From: an uncultured Eubacterium sp. | GTDB taxonomy: Bacteria > Bacillota > Clostridia > Lachnospirales > Lachnospiraceae | Direction: 5' to 3' | Length of the DNA: 27,888 nucleotides | Assembly (NCBI GenBank): GCA_900545725.1 | Contig: URAI01000024.1 | Location: forward strand, 1-27,888 | Shown: positions 8,003 to 17,523 of the stretch, one piece after another | Layout: every line of letters begins with the position of its first letter | Numbering within the stretch: the first letter of the stretch is position 1 | Notes under the pieces: model-generated | What the model was told of the DNA's origin: nothing | The model's input: the letters and a program-made list of their open reading frames with translations, nothing else | Database searches by the model: none | Position numbers and translations under genes: made by a program

Positions 8003-9616
8003 TTAATTGTTTTTTTCCTGATAATCAAGGGCAGCACCGATAAATCCTCTGAATAACGGATGTGGTCTGTTAGGTCTTGACTTTAATTCAGGATGAGCCT
8101 GTGTAGCAATGAACCAAGGATGGTCGTTAAGCTCAACCATTTCAACAATTCTTCCATCAGGAGAAATACCTGAAAGCTTCATGCCATTTTCTGTAAGAAC
8201 TTTTCTGTAATCATTATTAACTTCATAACGATGACGATGTCTTTCATGGATAGTTTCTTCACCATAAAGCTCATAAGCCTTGCTTGTCTTATCAAGAACA
8301 CATGGATAAGAACCAAGTCTTAATGTACCTCCGATATCATCAATACCTTCCTGATCAGGCATAAGATGAATTACAGGATGTGTTGTTTCAGGCATTAATT
8401 CAACACTGTGTGCATCTGAATAACCGATTACATCACGGGCAAATTCTACTATTGATAACTGCATACCAAGGCACAATCCGAGGAATGGCACGTTATTTTC
8501 CCTGGCATATCTGATAGCCTGAATCTTACCTTCAATACCTCTGTCACCGAATCCACCCGGTACGAGGATACCGCTTACATCAGATAATACTTCTGCTGCG
8601 TTGTCAGCAGTAACAGTTTCAGAATCAACCCATTTGATATCAACATCAGCAGAATTGTATACACCGCCATGCTTTAAAGCCTCAACAACACTGATATAAG
8701 CATCGTGAAGCTGTATATACTTACCAACTAAAGCAACCTTGACTTTCTTAGTAGGATTCTTCCATGCCTGACACATGGCTCTCCACTCATCAAGATCCGG
8801 TTCAGGACAGTTAAGTTCAAGACATTCACATGCAACCTGTGCAAGATGTTCTTCTTCCATGGCAAGAGGAGCATCGTAGAGAATCTCAACATCAAGATTC
8901 TGTAATACGTGAGACTTTGGAACATTACAAAACAGTGCAATCTTATCTTTGATACCAGGTTCAAGAGGATGCTCTGTACGGCATACGAGAATATCAGGCT
9001 GGATACCCATACCCTGAAGTTCTTTAACACTTGCCTGTGTAGGTTTAGTCTTCATCTCACCGGAAGCTTTAAGATAAGGAATTAAAGTTACATGGATAAG
9101 GATTGCATTTTCACGTCCGACCTCATGCTGGAACTGCCTGATGGCCTCAAGGAAAGGCTGACTTTCGATATCGCCGACAGTACCACCTACTTCAATTATG
9201 GCAATCTTAGTCTCATCTGTTGAATAATCCCTGAAAAAACGGCTCTTGATTTCGTTAGTGATATGAGGGATAACCTGAACAGTACCTCCGCCAAAGTCTC
9301 CTCTTCTTTCTTTCTGAAGAACAGACCAGTATACCTTACCTGTTGTTACATTAGAATTCTTATTAAGACTTTCATCGATAAATCTTTCATAGTGTCCAAG
9401 GTCAAGGTCAGTTTCAGCTCCATCATCAGTTACGAAAACTTCACCATGCTGTATAGGGTTCATTGTACCCGGATCGATATTAATATAAGGATCAAACTTC
9501 TGCATTGTTACAGAAAAACCACGCGCTTTTAAAAGACGTCCAAGTGAAGCGGCTGTAATACCTTTACCAAGACCTGAAACGACACCGCCTGTTACGAATA
9601 CGTACTTTACGGCCAT
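8003..9616 (-). CDS. pyrG: CTP synthase
   Basis: Makes CTP from UTP, ATP and glutamine in the cytoplasm. The protein has 537 residues, within the normal 530-550. The synthetase domain opens with VFVTGGVVSGLGKGITAASL and carries QKFDPYINIDPGTMNPIQHGEVFVTDDG and the VGGTVGDIES motif. The C-terminal glutamine amidotransferase has the nucleophile in FLGLCLGMQ (about residue 383) and the His-Glu pair in ATQAHPEL near residue 513. I chose ATG 9616, with GGAGG 5 nt upstream, over an in-frame ATG at 9628 that overlaps that ribosome site. The gene is transcribed away from ftsH and faces the PPTase gene. A possible minus-strand -10 (TATAAT, 9779-9784) has no clear -35. I could not recognise the CTP-sensing leader known from Bacillus. 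Confidence 0.98.
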   Translation of the reverse strand: MAVKYVFVTGGVVSGLGKGITAASLGRLLKARGFSVTMQKFDPYINIDPGTMNPIQHGEVFVTDDGAETDLDLGHYERFIDESLNKNSNVTTGKVYWSVLQKERRGDFGGGTVQVIPHITNEIKSRFFRDYSTDETKIAIIEVGGTVGDIESQPFLEAIRQFQHEVGRENAILIHVTLIPYLKASGEMKTKPTQASVKELQGMGIQPDILVCRTEHPLEPGIKDKIALFCNVPKSHVLQNLDVEILYDAPLAMEEEHLAQVACECLELNCPEPDLDEWRAMCQAWKNPTKKVKVALVGKYIQLHDAYISVVEALKHGGVYNSADVDIKWVDSETVTADNAAEVLSDVSGILVPGGFGDRGIEGKIQAIRYARENNVPFLGLCLGMQLSIVEFARDVIGYSDAHSVELMPETTHPVIHLMPDQEGIDDIGGTLRLGSYPCVLDKTSKAYELYGEETIHERHRHRYEVNNDYRKVLTENGMKLSGISPDGRIVEMVELNDHPWFIATQAHPELKSRPNRPHPLFRGFIGAALDYQEKNN

Positions 9617-10339
9617 TATTTCCTCCATTCTGTCGGCTATGCGACTTAAAAAATGTAATTATTAGTTGTTAAAATATAATAGTAAGAGATACTTTTGTTA
9701 CATATAACAGTATCATGTAAAAAACAAATATCCGGCAGTAAATCACCACCGGTTATCAATTTTTGCATTATTATTTGTATTATACAATGAAAGCGTTATT
9801 TTGGCTATATTTTTTTCTTAAAAAATACGTTATTTAATAAAATTAAATCACATATATAAGATTATTAATAATAACAGATATAAAACTTAATAAAATTAAT
9901 CAAATGAAATAAATTTATTTGGTATGTAACAATGTTGTTAATATTGTAAATTCTAAACAGTCAACTGCTTACACTGTGCAGCCAGTTCATGTAACAATGT
10001 TATTAATAGTGTAAATTCAAAATGTCATTTTAGACAACCGGACATAATATTAAGATAACGAGGTATCAGATATTTCTATGCAGCAATATTATATAAGACT
10101 TTTAATGTGGAAGATTATAGATATATCAGAAAAATAATGCAGGATGTATTTAACTATGGATAATCAGGTAATATATACATTGTATTCTGGGCAGATGCAT
10201 TTATAAACATATTATAAATAGGATAAAATTAATGTTTTATGGTTGATTTATGGGGATTATATATTTATAATGAAATAAGATTTTTGAATTACTGTAAGCT
10301 TTAGTACAGGCTGGTAAAATATATGGAATGAGGTAATGT
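9617..10339. other. Non-coding divergent region between pyrG and ftsH
   Basis: About 720 nt, A+T-rich, with no credible gene on either strand. It must hold the promoters of both flanking genes. It contains the 30-bp direct repeats listed separately, a minus-strand TATAAT at 9779-9784 and a weak plus-strand TTTAGA-N16-TAAGAT near 10030-10060. I see no terminator and no convincing riboswitch. Confidence 0.6.
9924..10018. repeat. Pair of 30-bp direct repeats with TGTAAC motifs (candidate operator)
   Basis: Copies at 9924-9953 and 9989-10018 differ at only two bases and start 65 bp apart. Each begins ATGTAACAATGTT and ends GTAAATTC. The first copy contains TGTAAC-N5-TGTTAA, which fits the WalR consensus TGTWAH-N5-TGTWAH; in the second copy the second half-site reads TATTAA. 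Each copy also has internal dyad symmetry (ACAAT with ATTGT in copy 1). Confidence 0.6.
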
Positions 10340-12493
10340 ATGGATAATAATTACGGGAATAACAGACAGAATAATAATAATCAGAAAAAACCCAAGAATA
10401 TTAACACAATGATTATTATTATAATAGCAGCTCTTCTTACATTTGCTGGAATAACGATGCTTAATGGAATGATAAGGAATGCTACTTACAAAGAGATATC
10501 TTACGATGAATTTATCGATAAGGTTAAGAATAATGAGATTGAAGAGGTCGAGCTTCAGTCAGACAGAATACTTATCAAGCCTAAGATGCAGGGGTCACAG
10601 AATACACTTACAAGTGTAAGCTATACTTATTATACAGGTTATACATCTGATCAGAACCTTGCACAGACACTTATTGATAATGGTGTTAAGTTCTCGGGCT
10701 ATATACCTAATCAGAGTTCTTCAATAATAGAATTTATATTTGTATATGTACTTCCGATAGTTCTTATATTTGGAATGTTTTCGTTTGTCTACCGCAAGAT
10801 TTCAAAGGGCGGTGGAATGATGGGCGGTATGGGAGTTGGAAAGAATACTGCCAAAGTATATGTAGAGAAACAGACGGGTGTTACATTTAAGGATGTAGCA
10901 GGACAGGAAGAGGCTAAGGAATCACTTACTGAGATTGTTGATTTTCTTCATAATCCTGATAAGTATTCAAGTATAGGTGCCAAGCTTCCTAAGGGCGCTC
11001 TTCTTGTAGGACCTCCGGGAACAGGTAAGACTCTTCTTGCCAAGGCAGTTGCCGGTGAAGCGAATGTTCCATTTTTCTCACTTGCAGGTTCAGACTTTGT
11101 AGAGATGTTTGTAGGTGTTGGTGCTTCAAGAGTAAGAGATTTGTTTAAGGAAGCACAAAAGCAGGCACCTTGTATTATATTTATTGATGAAATTGATGCT
11201 ATTGGTAAGAGCAGGGATTCAAGATATGGCGGCGGCAATGATGAACGTGAGCAGACATTAAACCAGCTGCTTGCAGAGATGGATGGTTTTGATTCATCTA
11301 AAGGATTATTTATATTAGCTGCGACTAACAGACCGGAAGTTCTTGATAAAGCGCTTTTAAGACCGGGTCGTTTTGACAGAAGGATTATTGTTGATAAGCC
11401 GGATCTTAAAGGACGTATTGATACACTTAAGGTTCATTCCAAGGATGTACTGATGGACGATACAGTAGATTTGGAAGCAATTGGACTTGCAACGAGCGGT
11501 GCGGTTGGTTCAGACCTTGCCAATATGATTAATGAAGCGGCAATTGCTGCTGTAAAGGATGGACGTAAGGTTGTATCACAGAAGGATTTATTTGAAGCTG
11601 TTGAAGTAGTTATTGCCGGTAAGGAGAAGAAAGACAGAATACTTAGCAGGGAAGAGAAACGTACAGTTGCATATCATGAAGTAGGGCATGCGCTTATTAC
11701 AGCTCTTAAAAAGAATGCTGAACCGGTTCAGAAGATTACTATTGTACCAAGAACTATGGGGTCATTAGGATATGTAATGCAGGTACCGGAAGAAGAGAAG
11801 TATCTTATGACTAAAGATGAGCTTATGGCAAGACTTGTCACACTTTTAGGTGGACGTGCTGCAGAAGAAGTTGTGTTTGATACAGTAACGACAGGAGCTT
11901 CTAATGATATCGAGAAAGCAACCAAGCTTGCAAGAGCTATGATAACACAGTATGGTATGTCAGATAAATTTGGTCTTATGAGTCTTGAAACTATTGAGAA
12001 CCAGTATCTTGATGGAAGTGCAAGACTTAACTGCTCTGATGAGACGGCAGCACAGATTGATGAGGAAGTTAAGATTCTTTTACGAGATTGCTTTGAAGAG
12101 GCAAAAAGACTTCTTTCTGAAAACAGGGAAGTGCTGGATGAGATTGCCAGATATCTTTATGAAGAAGAGACTATTACAGGAAAAGAATTTATGAAGATAT
12201 ACAGAAGAGTGAAAGGTCTTCCTGAACCGGTTGATACAACAGGTTTTACCAAGTCAGAAAAGGTTGCAGAGAGTGTAACATTTAACGATGATGGAAGTTA
12301 TTCTTCAACTATAAGTGGACCTGTGGATGACTTCTGGTATAAGAAAGATATTAATGAAAGTATACCGGAAAAAGAGACAGATAATGCAGAAGGCGTTGAA
12401 GGAGAAAAGAACGATATATCAGAGAATAATAAGGATTCATCAACAGATAATAACTCATCAATAGATAATAAATTATCAACAGATGATAACTAA
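10340..12493 (+). CDS. ftsH: ATP-dependent zinc metalloprotease FtsH
   Basis: Membrane-anchored AAA+ protease that removes unfolded and regulatory membrane and cytoplasmic proteins. The 717 residues show, in order: an Asn/Gln-rich N-tail, membrane helix 1 (about 24-43), a short outer domain, membrane helix 2 (about 130-152), Walker A GPPGTGKT near 224, Walker B CIIFIDEIDAIG, the arginine-finger region ATNRPEVLDKALLRPGRFDR, and the zinc site HEVGH near 446 with downstream acidic residues. GAGG lies 6 nt before the ATG. The C-terminal tail past about residue 640 is acidic and Asn/Ser-rich, and ends in hexapeptide repeats (SSTDNN, SSIDNK, LSTDDN). The TAA at 12491 interrupts this array; the same frame stays open for 36 more codons to a stop at 12602. 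The core enzyme is complete, so the tail variation is probably tolerated. Confidence 0.98.
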   Translation: MDNNYGNNRQNNNNQKKPKNINTMIIIIIAALLTFAGITMLNGMIRNATYKEISYDEFIDKVKNNEIEEVELQSDRILIKPKMQGSQNTLTSVSYTYYTGYTSDQNLAQTLIDNGVKFSGYIPNQSSSIIEFIFVYVLPIVLIFGMFSFVYRKISKGGGMMGGMGVGKNTAKVYVEKQTGVTFKDVAGQEEAKESLTEIVDFLHNPDKYSSIGAKLPKGALLVGPPGTGKTLLAKAVAGEANVPFFSLAGSDFVEMFVGVGASRVRDLFKEAQKQAPCIIFIDEIDAIGKSRDSRYGGGNDEREQTLNQLLAEMDGFDSSKGLFILAATNRPEVLDKALLRPGRFDRRIIVDKPDLKGRIDTLKVHSKDVLMDDTVDLEAIGLATSGAVGSDLANMINEAAIAAVKDGRKVVSQKDLFEAVEVVIAGKEKKDRILSREEKRTVAYHEVGHALITALKKNAEPVQKITIVPRTMGSLGYVMQVPEEEKYLMTKDELMARLVTLLGGRAAEEVVFDTVTTGASNDIEKATKLARAMITQYGMSDKFGLMSLETIENQYLDGSARLNCSDETAAQIDEEVKILLRDCFEEAKRLLSENREVLDEIARYLYEEETITGKEFMKIYRRVKGLPEPVDTTGFTKSEKVAESVTFNDDGSYSSTISGPVDDFWYKKDINESIPEKETDNAEGVEGEKNDISENNKDSSTDNNSSIDNKLSTDDN

Positions 12494-12598
12494 TCAATAG
12501 ACAATAACTTATCAACAGATAATAACTCATCAACAGATAATAACTCATCAATAGATAATAACTTATCTGTTGATAATAACTTATCTATTGATAAGTTG
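12437..12598 (+). repeat. 18-bp tandem repeat, nine units, spanning the ftsH stop codon
   Basis: Nine in-phase 18-bp units with the core ATAATAAC. Each encodes a hexapeptide of the form (S/L)S(T/I/V)DN(N/K). The fourth unit starts TAA where the others have TCA or TTA, giving the present ftsH stop. Units 8 and 9 carry CTGTTGAT and CTATTGAT, the reverse complements of the ATCAACAG and ATCAATAG words of earlier units, so the 3' half can also fold into hairpins. Confidence 0.9.
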
Positions 12599-12643
12599 CA
12601 GTAATTATAATAACAGAATAGTTAATAATTATATATGTATAAC

Positions 12644-12676
12644 AGAGCTTCTGTCTTATTATAAGGCAGAGGCTCT
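12644..12676 (+). terminator. Probable terminator after ftsH
   Basis: A 15-bp stem (12644-12658 with 12662-12676, including two G-U pairs) closes a 3-nt loop. Only TTT follows, so the U-tract is weak. It lies just upstream of the dnaE start and could also act as a leader hairpin for dnaE. Confidence 0.5.
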
Positions 12677-12703
12677 TTGGTTGTAATTAGAATGGAGATT
12701 GAT

Positions 12704-15700
12704 ATGAATTTTACACATTTACATGTGCATACGGAATATTCACTTCTTGACGGTTCAAGTAAGATTAAAGAGATTACCGCAAGGGCTAAAGAGCTTGGGA
12801 TGGACAGCATGGCAATTACAGACCATGGGGTTATGTATGGTGTAATTGACTTTTACAGGGCAGCAAAAGAAGCAGGAATTAAGCCGGTTCTAGGCTGTGA
12901 AGTGTATGTAGCGCCCGGCTCAAGATTTGATAAGCAGCCGGGAGAATCTGAAAGCAGATATTATCATCTTGTACTTCTTGCAGAAAATAATCAGGGATAT
13001 AAAAACCTTATGAAGATTGTTTCAAGAGGCTTTACAGAGGGTTTTTATTATAAGCCACGTGTTGATTATGAAGTGTTAGAGCAGTACCACGAGGGGATTA
13101 TAGCGCTTAGTGCATGTCTTGCCGGAGAGGTACAAAGGTATCTGGCAAGAGGAATGTATGATGCGGCAAAGGATGCAGCTTATAAATATGAAAATATATT
13201 TGGTAAGGGTAATTTCTTTCTTGAATTACAGGATCATGGTATACCTGACCAGCAGTATGTCAATCAGCAGCTTGTTAAGATGTCAGCAGAAACAGGGATG
13301 GAGCTGGTTGCAACCAATGATATCCATTATACATATGCAGATGACGCAGATGCACATGATATACTTTTGTGTATACAGACAGGTAAAAAAGTTACTGATG
13401 AGAATAGAATGCGTTATGATGGCGGACAGTATTATTGTAAATCGCCGGAAGAGATGGCAGCATTATTTCCATATGCACCTCAGGCAATCGAAAATACATA
13501 TAAGATTGCACAAAGATGCAATGTTGAGATTGAATTTGGTGTAACAAAACTTCCTGAATTTAAGGTACCAGATAAGTATACTTCATGGACATATCTTAAT
13601 TATCTGTGTTACAAGGGTCTGAAGCACAGATATCCTGATAAAGCCGGTGATGTTGATGTTGAAAAGATGGTGAAGATAGCAGAGAGCGAAGCTGTTGAAG
13701 ACAGAAAGGATGCGGTTATTAAGCAGGCGAAGGATACTAATAATATATTTGAACGTCTTGCATATGAGCTGTCTGTTATATATTCCATGGGTTATGTGGA
13801 TTATTTTCTTATAGTATGGGATTATATTAATTATGGCAAGACGCACGGTATACCGGTAGGCCCGGGACGAGGTTCGGCAGCTGGAAGTATAGTTGCATAT
13901 TGTCTTGGAATTACAGATATTGACCCTATAAAATACCAGCTCGTATTTGAACGATTCTTAAATCCTGAGCGAGTATCAATGCCAGATATTGATGTGGATT
14001 TTTGTTATGAGAGGCGTCAGGAGGTTATTGACTATGTAGTTGAAAAATATGGAAAAGAACGGGTATCACAGATTGTAACATTTGGTACTATGGCAGCAAG
14101 AGCAGTAATTAAAGATGTCGGACGTGTGCTTGATCTTCCATATAATATGGTAGATACAATAGCAAAGATGGTTCCGCGTGAGATAGGAATAACCATAGAC
14201 AAAGCCATAAAAGAAAATCCTGACCTTAAGTCATTATATGAATCAGATGAACAGGTAAGAGATCTTATAGATAAGAGTAAAAGACTTGAAGGACTTCCTC
14301 GTCATGCATCAGTGCATGCGGCCGGAGTGCTTATAAGTAAGGAAGCGGTTGATGAATATGTGCCGTTGTCAACAGGATCGGATGGAGCTGTAGTTGCACA
14401 GTTTGTAATGACAACACTCGAAGAGCTTGGACTTTTGAAAATGGATTTCTTAGGTCTTAGAACACTTACAGTTATAAAGGATGCGGCTGATCTGGTAAGA
14501 AAGAATAATAAGGATTTTTCAATTGATAAGATTGACTATGCAGATAAAAATGTATATGCGGCTATTTCAACAGGAAAATGTGATGGAATATTCCAGCTTG
14601 AAAGCAGTGGAATGAAGTCATTTATGAAAGAGTTAAAGCCGGGAAACATAGAAGACCTTATTGCCGGTATATCATTATACAGACCGGGACCTATGGATTT
14701 TATTCCACAATATATAAAGGGTAAAAATAATCCTGATGGTGTAACTTATGATTGTCCACAGCTTGAGCCTATATTAAAACCGACCTATGGCTGTATAGTA
14801 TATCAGGAACAGGTAATGCAGATAGTAAGAGATCTTGCAGGATACTCATGGGGACGAAGTGACCTTGTAAGGCGTGCGATGTCTAAGAAAAAGGCTTACG
14901 TTATGGAGAAAGAACGTAAGAACTTTATATATGGAAATGAAGAGGAAAATGTTAAAGGCTGCATTAAAAATGGTATAGATGAGAAGACTGCAGGTAAAAT
15001 CTACGATGAAATGATAGATTTTGCAAAGTATGCATTTAATAAATCACATGCGGCATGTTATGCTGTTGTTTCATTCCAGACGGCATATTTAAAGACATAT
15101 TATCCTGTTGAATTTATGGCGGCGCTTATGACTTCTGTAATAGATAATACAGATAAGGTTGCAGGATATATATATGCATGTCGTCAGATGAATATTAATA
15201 TACTTCCGCCGGACGTCAATGAGTCACAACAAGGATTTTCTGTATCTGACGGAGCAATAAGATTTGGTCTGTCAGCTATAAAGAGTCTTGGAAGACCTAC
15301 AATTCAGGCACTGATTAAAGAAAGAGAAGCCGGTGGACGATTTACATCAATGCAGGATTTTATTACGAGAATGTTTAATAATATCAACAGAAGAGCTGTT
15401 GAGAATTTTATTAAATCAGGAGCATTTGATACATTTAATAACAAAAGACGTTCAATGATGCTTGTATATGCAAATATGCTTGATGAGGCAATTAAGCAGA
15501 ATAAGGATTCAATTACAGGGCAGATGTCATTATTTGATTTTGTAGATGATGCAACAAAAGAGGAATTTGAGATAAGGATGCCAGAAGTCGGAGAATATAC
15601 GAAGGAAGAGCTGCTGTCATTTGAAAAAGAAGTGTTAGGAGTATATGTAAGCGGACACCCACTGGATGAATATGCTAAGATGTGGGAAAAACATATATCT

Positions 15701-16240
15701 GCAAAGACAATTGATTTTGAGTTAGATGAAGAGACAGGAGAGACTAAGGCAGCTGATGGAAGCAGGCAGACAATCGGTGGAATTATAATGAATAAGACTG
15801 TAAAGACTACAAAAACAGGCCAGCTAATGGCATTCCTTACGATTGAGGATCTTGTTGGAACTGTGGAAGTAGTGGTATTTCCTAATGCATATAATACAAG
15901 CAGGATGGTTCTTGACAGAGCAGAAAAGGTATTTATAACAGGCCGGGTCCAGGCAAACGCTGATGAAAATGGCAAGCTTATATGTGAAAGCGTGGTTGAT
16001 TTTGAGGATATTCCAAGAAATCTGTGGATAAGATTTGAAAGCATGGAAGATTATGTTAATAAGAAGGAAGAGCTTTTTAACATATTAAATGATTCTGATG
16101 GAAAAGATAAAGTGATAATATACTGTACTAAGGAAAATCAGAGAATAAAGCTTCCCGACAGTATGACAGTTAAGATTACGCCGGAGCTTACAGGTGTGTT
16201 AAATGAAAGATACGGACAAAAGAATATAGCAATGACATAA
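12704..16240 (+). CDS. dnaE: DNA polymerase III alpha subunit, DnaE type
   Basis: Catalytic polymerase of the replisome, 1178 residues, the normal length. It opens with the PHP domain (FTHLHVHTEYSLLDG, AITDHGVMYG, HDILLCIQTGKKV). The C-family polymerase core has GPGRGSAAGSIVAYCLGI and the metal-binding PDIDVDF near residue 427, then HASVHAAGV, SLYRPGPMDFIPQYI, a helix-hairpin-helix region and an OB-fold of about 80 residues (GGIIMNKTVKTTKTGQ, VEVVVFPNAY). There is no inserted exonuclease domain, so this is DnaE rather than PolC. I chose ATG 12704, with GGAG 6 nt upstream; in-frame upstream starts (TTG 12677, ATG 12692) overlap the terminator or lack a ribosome site. The next gene is pfkA, a common arrangement in Firmicutes. 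Confidence 0.98.
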   Translation: MNFTHLHVHTEYSLLDGSSKIKEITARAKELGMDSMAITDHGVMYGVIDFYRAAKEAGIKPVLGCEVYVAPGSRFDKQPGESESRYYHLVLLAENNQGYKNLMKIVSRGFTEGFYYKPRVDYEVLEQYHEGIIALSACLAGEVQRYLARGMYDAAKDAAYKYENIFGKGNFFLELQDHGIPDQQYVNQQLVKMSAETGMELVATNDIHYTYADDADAHDILLCIQTGKKVTDENRMRYDGGQYYCKSPEEMAALFPYAPQAIENTYKIAQRCNVEIEFGVTKLPEFKVPDKYTSWTYLNYLCYKGLKHRYPDKAGDVDVEKMVKIAESEAVEDRKDAVIKQAKDTNNIFERLAYELSVIYSMGYVDYFLIVWDYINYGKTHGIPVGPGRGSAAGSIVAYCLGITDIDPIKYQLVFERFLNPERVSMPDIDVDFCYERRQEVIDYVVEKYGKERVSQIVTFGTMAARAVIKDVGRVLDLPYNMVDTIAKMVPREIGITIDKAIKENPDLKSLYESDEQVRDLIDKSKRLEGLPRHASVHAAGVLISKEAVDEYVPLSTGSDGAVVAQFVMTTLEELGLLKMDFLGLRTLTVIKDAADLVRKNNKDFSIDKIDYADKNVYAAISTGKCDGIFQLESSGMKSFMKELKPGNIEDLIAGISLYRPGPMDFIPQYIKGKNNPDGVTYDCPQLEPILKPTYGCIVYQEQVMQIVRDLAGYSWGRSDLVRRAMSKKKAYVMEKERKNFIYGNEEENVKGCIKNGIDEKTAGKIYDEMIDFAKYAFNKSHAACYAVVSFQTAYLKTYYPVEFMAALMTSVIDNTDKVAGYIYACRQMNINILPPDVNESQQGFSVSDGAIRFGLSAIKSLGRPTIQALIKEREAGGRFTSMQDFITRMFNNINRRAVENFIKSGAFDTFNNKRRSMMLVYANMLDEAIKQNKDSITGQMSLFDFVDDATKEEFEIRMPEVGEYTKEELLSFEKEVLGVYVSGHPLDEYAKMWEKHISAKTIDFELDEETGETKAADGSRQTIGGIIMNKTVKTTKTGQLMAFLTIEDLVGTVEVVVFPNAYNTSRMVLDRAEKVFITGRVQANADENGKLICESVVDFEDIPRNLWIRFESMEDYVNKKEELFNILNDSDGKDKVIIYCTKENQRIKLPDSMTVKITPELTGVLNERYGQKNIAMT

Positions 16241-16474
16241 ATAAAAATATTATATCTCAGACAGAGATTACAATGTGCAAGGATTGCAAAGCCGCTTGTT
16301 GAAAAAGTCAGCAGGGCTGACCGGCAATCTGCAGCAGAATTTGCGATTAAATATTAAAAATTTTGAAAAAATACAAGATTTATTAAAAAAAATGTGTTAA
16401 GATATTAACAAAATTGTAAAAAGAAATTTGTAATAGTGACAAAAGACATGTCATTATGGAAAGGAGTCGTCTTT
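16241..16474 (+). other. dnaE-pfkA intergenic region with a possible structured RNA
   Basis: No gene. At 16282-16329 GATTGC pairs with GCAATC around an inner perfect hairpin, GTCAGC (16307-16312) with GCTGAC (16316-16321) and loop AGG. This G+C-rich patch stands out in an A+T-rich spacer but lacks a directly following U-tract, so it is not a clear terminator. The last 130 nt before pfkA are A+T-rich and probably hold its promoter, but I could not fix -35 and -10 elements. Confidence 0.4.
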
Positions 16475-17449
16475 ATGGAAAAGGAAATCAAGACAATAGG
16501 TGTTTTAACAAGTGGTGGGGATGCACCGGGAATGAATGCAGCTATAAGAGCAGTTGTCAGAACAGCCATTAATAAAGGACTTAAAGTTAAGGGTATCCAG
16601 AAAGGATATAATGGTCTTATTAATGATGAAGTAATTGATATGGATAAAAAGAGTGTAGCGGATATTATCCAGCGTGGTGGTACAGTTCTCTATACAGCAA
16701 GATGTCTGGAATTTATGACACCGGAAGGACAAAAAAAGGGTGCTGATATCTGTAAAAAGCATGGAATTGACGGTATTGTTGTTATAGGTGGTGATGGTTC
16801 ATTCAGAGGTGCACAAAAGCTTGCTGAGGCAGGAGTTAATACAATAGGTTTACCGGGGACTATTGATCTTGATATTGCATGTACAGATTATACAATAGGT
16901 TTTGATACAGCAGTTAATACAGCCATGGAAGCTATTGATAAGATAAGAGATACATCAACCTCACATGAAAGATGCAGTATTATAGAGGTAATGGGCAGAT
17001 GTGCCGGATATATAGCACTCTGGTGTGGTATTGCCAATGGTGCAGAAGATATTCTTCTTCCTGAAAGATATGATAATGATGAGCAGAAGATAATCAATCA
17101 TATTATTGAGGGACGTAAGAAGGGCAAGAAGCATCATCTGATAATTAATGCTGAAGGAATCGGACATTCAACAGGAATGGCAAGAAGAATTGAAGCAGCA
17201 ACAGGAATTGAGACAAGAGCAACAATTTTAGGATATATGCAAAGAGGTGGTTCACCTACATGTAAGGACAGGGTATATGCATCAATAATGGGTTCATATG
17301 CAGTAGACCTCTTATGCGAAGGTAAGAGTAACAGGCTCGTTGCTTATAAGAATGGTAAGTTTGTTGATTATGATATAGATGAAGCACTTGCCATGACTAA
17401 GGATATAGATGAGTATGAATTTAATATAAGCGGACTGCTTTCTAATTAA
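16475..17449 (+). CDS. pfkA: ATP-dependent 6-phosphofructokinase
   Basis: Phosphorylates fructose 6-phosphate in glycolysis. The protein has 324 residues, a typical bacterial length. Motifs: TSGGDAPGMNAAIRA (nucleotide loop), VVIGGDGSFRGA (glycine in GGDGS marks ATP rather than pyrophosphate use), PGTIDLDI with the catalytic Asp, DTSTSHERC and EVMGRCAGYIAL (substrate site), and LGYMQRGGSPTCKDR. The usual TIDND reads TIDLD here, with Leu for Asn between the two aspartates. I chose ATG 16475, which has GGAG 8 nt upstream; the open frame extends 13 codons upstream without a ribosome site. It follows dnaE, and the RNA methyltransferase gene begins 74 nt later with no terminator between them, so the two are probably cotranscribed. 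Confidence 0.97.
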   Translation: MEKEIKTIGVLTSGGDAPGMNAAIRAVVRTAINKGLKVKGIQKGYNGLINDEVIDMDKKSVADIIQRGGTVLYTARCLEFMTPEGQKKGADICKKHGIDGIVVIGGDGSFRGAQKLAEAGVNTIGLPGTIDLDIACTDYTIGFDTAVNTAMEAIDKIRDTSTSHERCSIIEVMGRCAGYIALWCGIANGAEDILLPERYDNDEQKIINHIIEGRKKGKKHHLIINAEGIGHSTGMARRIEAATGIETRATILGYMQRGGSPTCKDRVYASIMGSYAVDLLCEGKSNRLVAYKNGKFVDYDIDEALAMTKDIDEYEFNISGLLSN

Positions 17450-17523
17450 TTTCAGAAGCCTTTGTAAGATGGTTGTCAGGAATTTTGGATAGCATTTTGT
17501 TTAATGATAGTCAGGAGAATAAG

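Noticed and set aside
9660..9800. pyrG leader considered for CTP-sensing attenuation
   Set aside because: I could not find the required initial G-run with a matched terminator hairpin. Only a lone TATAAT was visible.
12437..12598. Regular repeats near ftsH considered as a CRISPR array
   Set aside because: The 18-bp units are contiguous without unique spacers and keep the ftsH reading frame, so they are a coding tandem repeat.
15304..16044. A 246-codon open frame antisense to dnaE
   Set aside because: It is extremely Ser/Leu/Ile-rich, the mirror of dnaE codons, and has no motif. dnaE on the other strand is certain.
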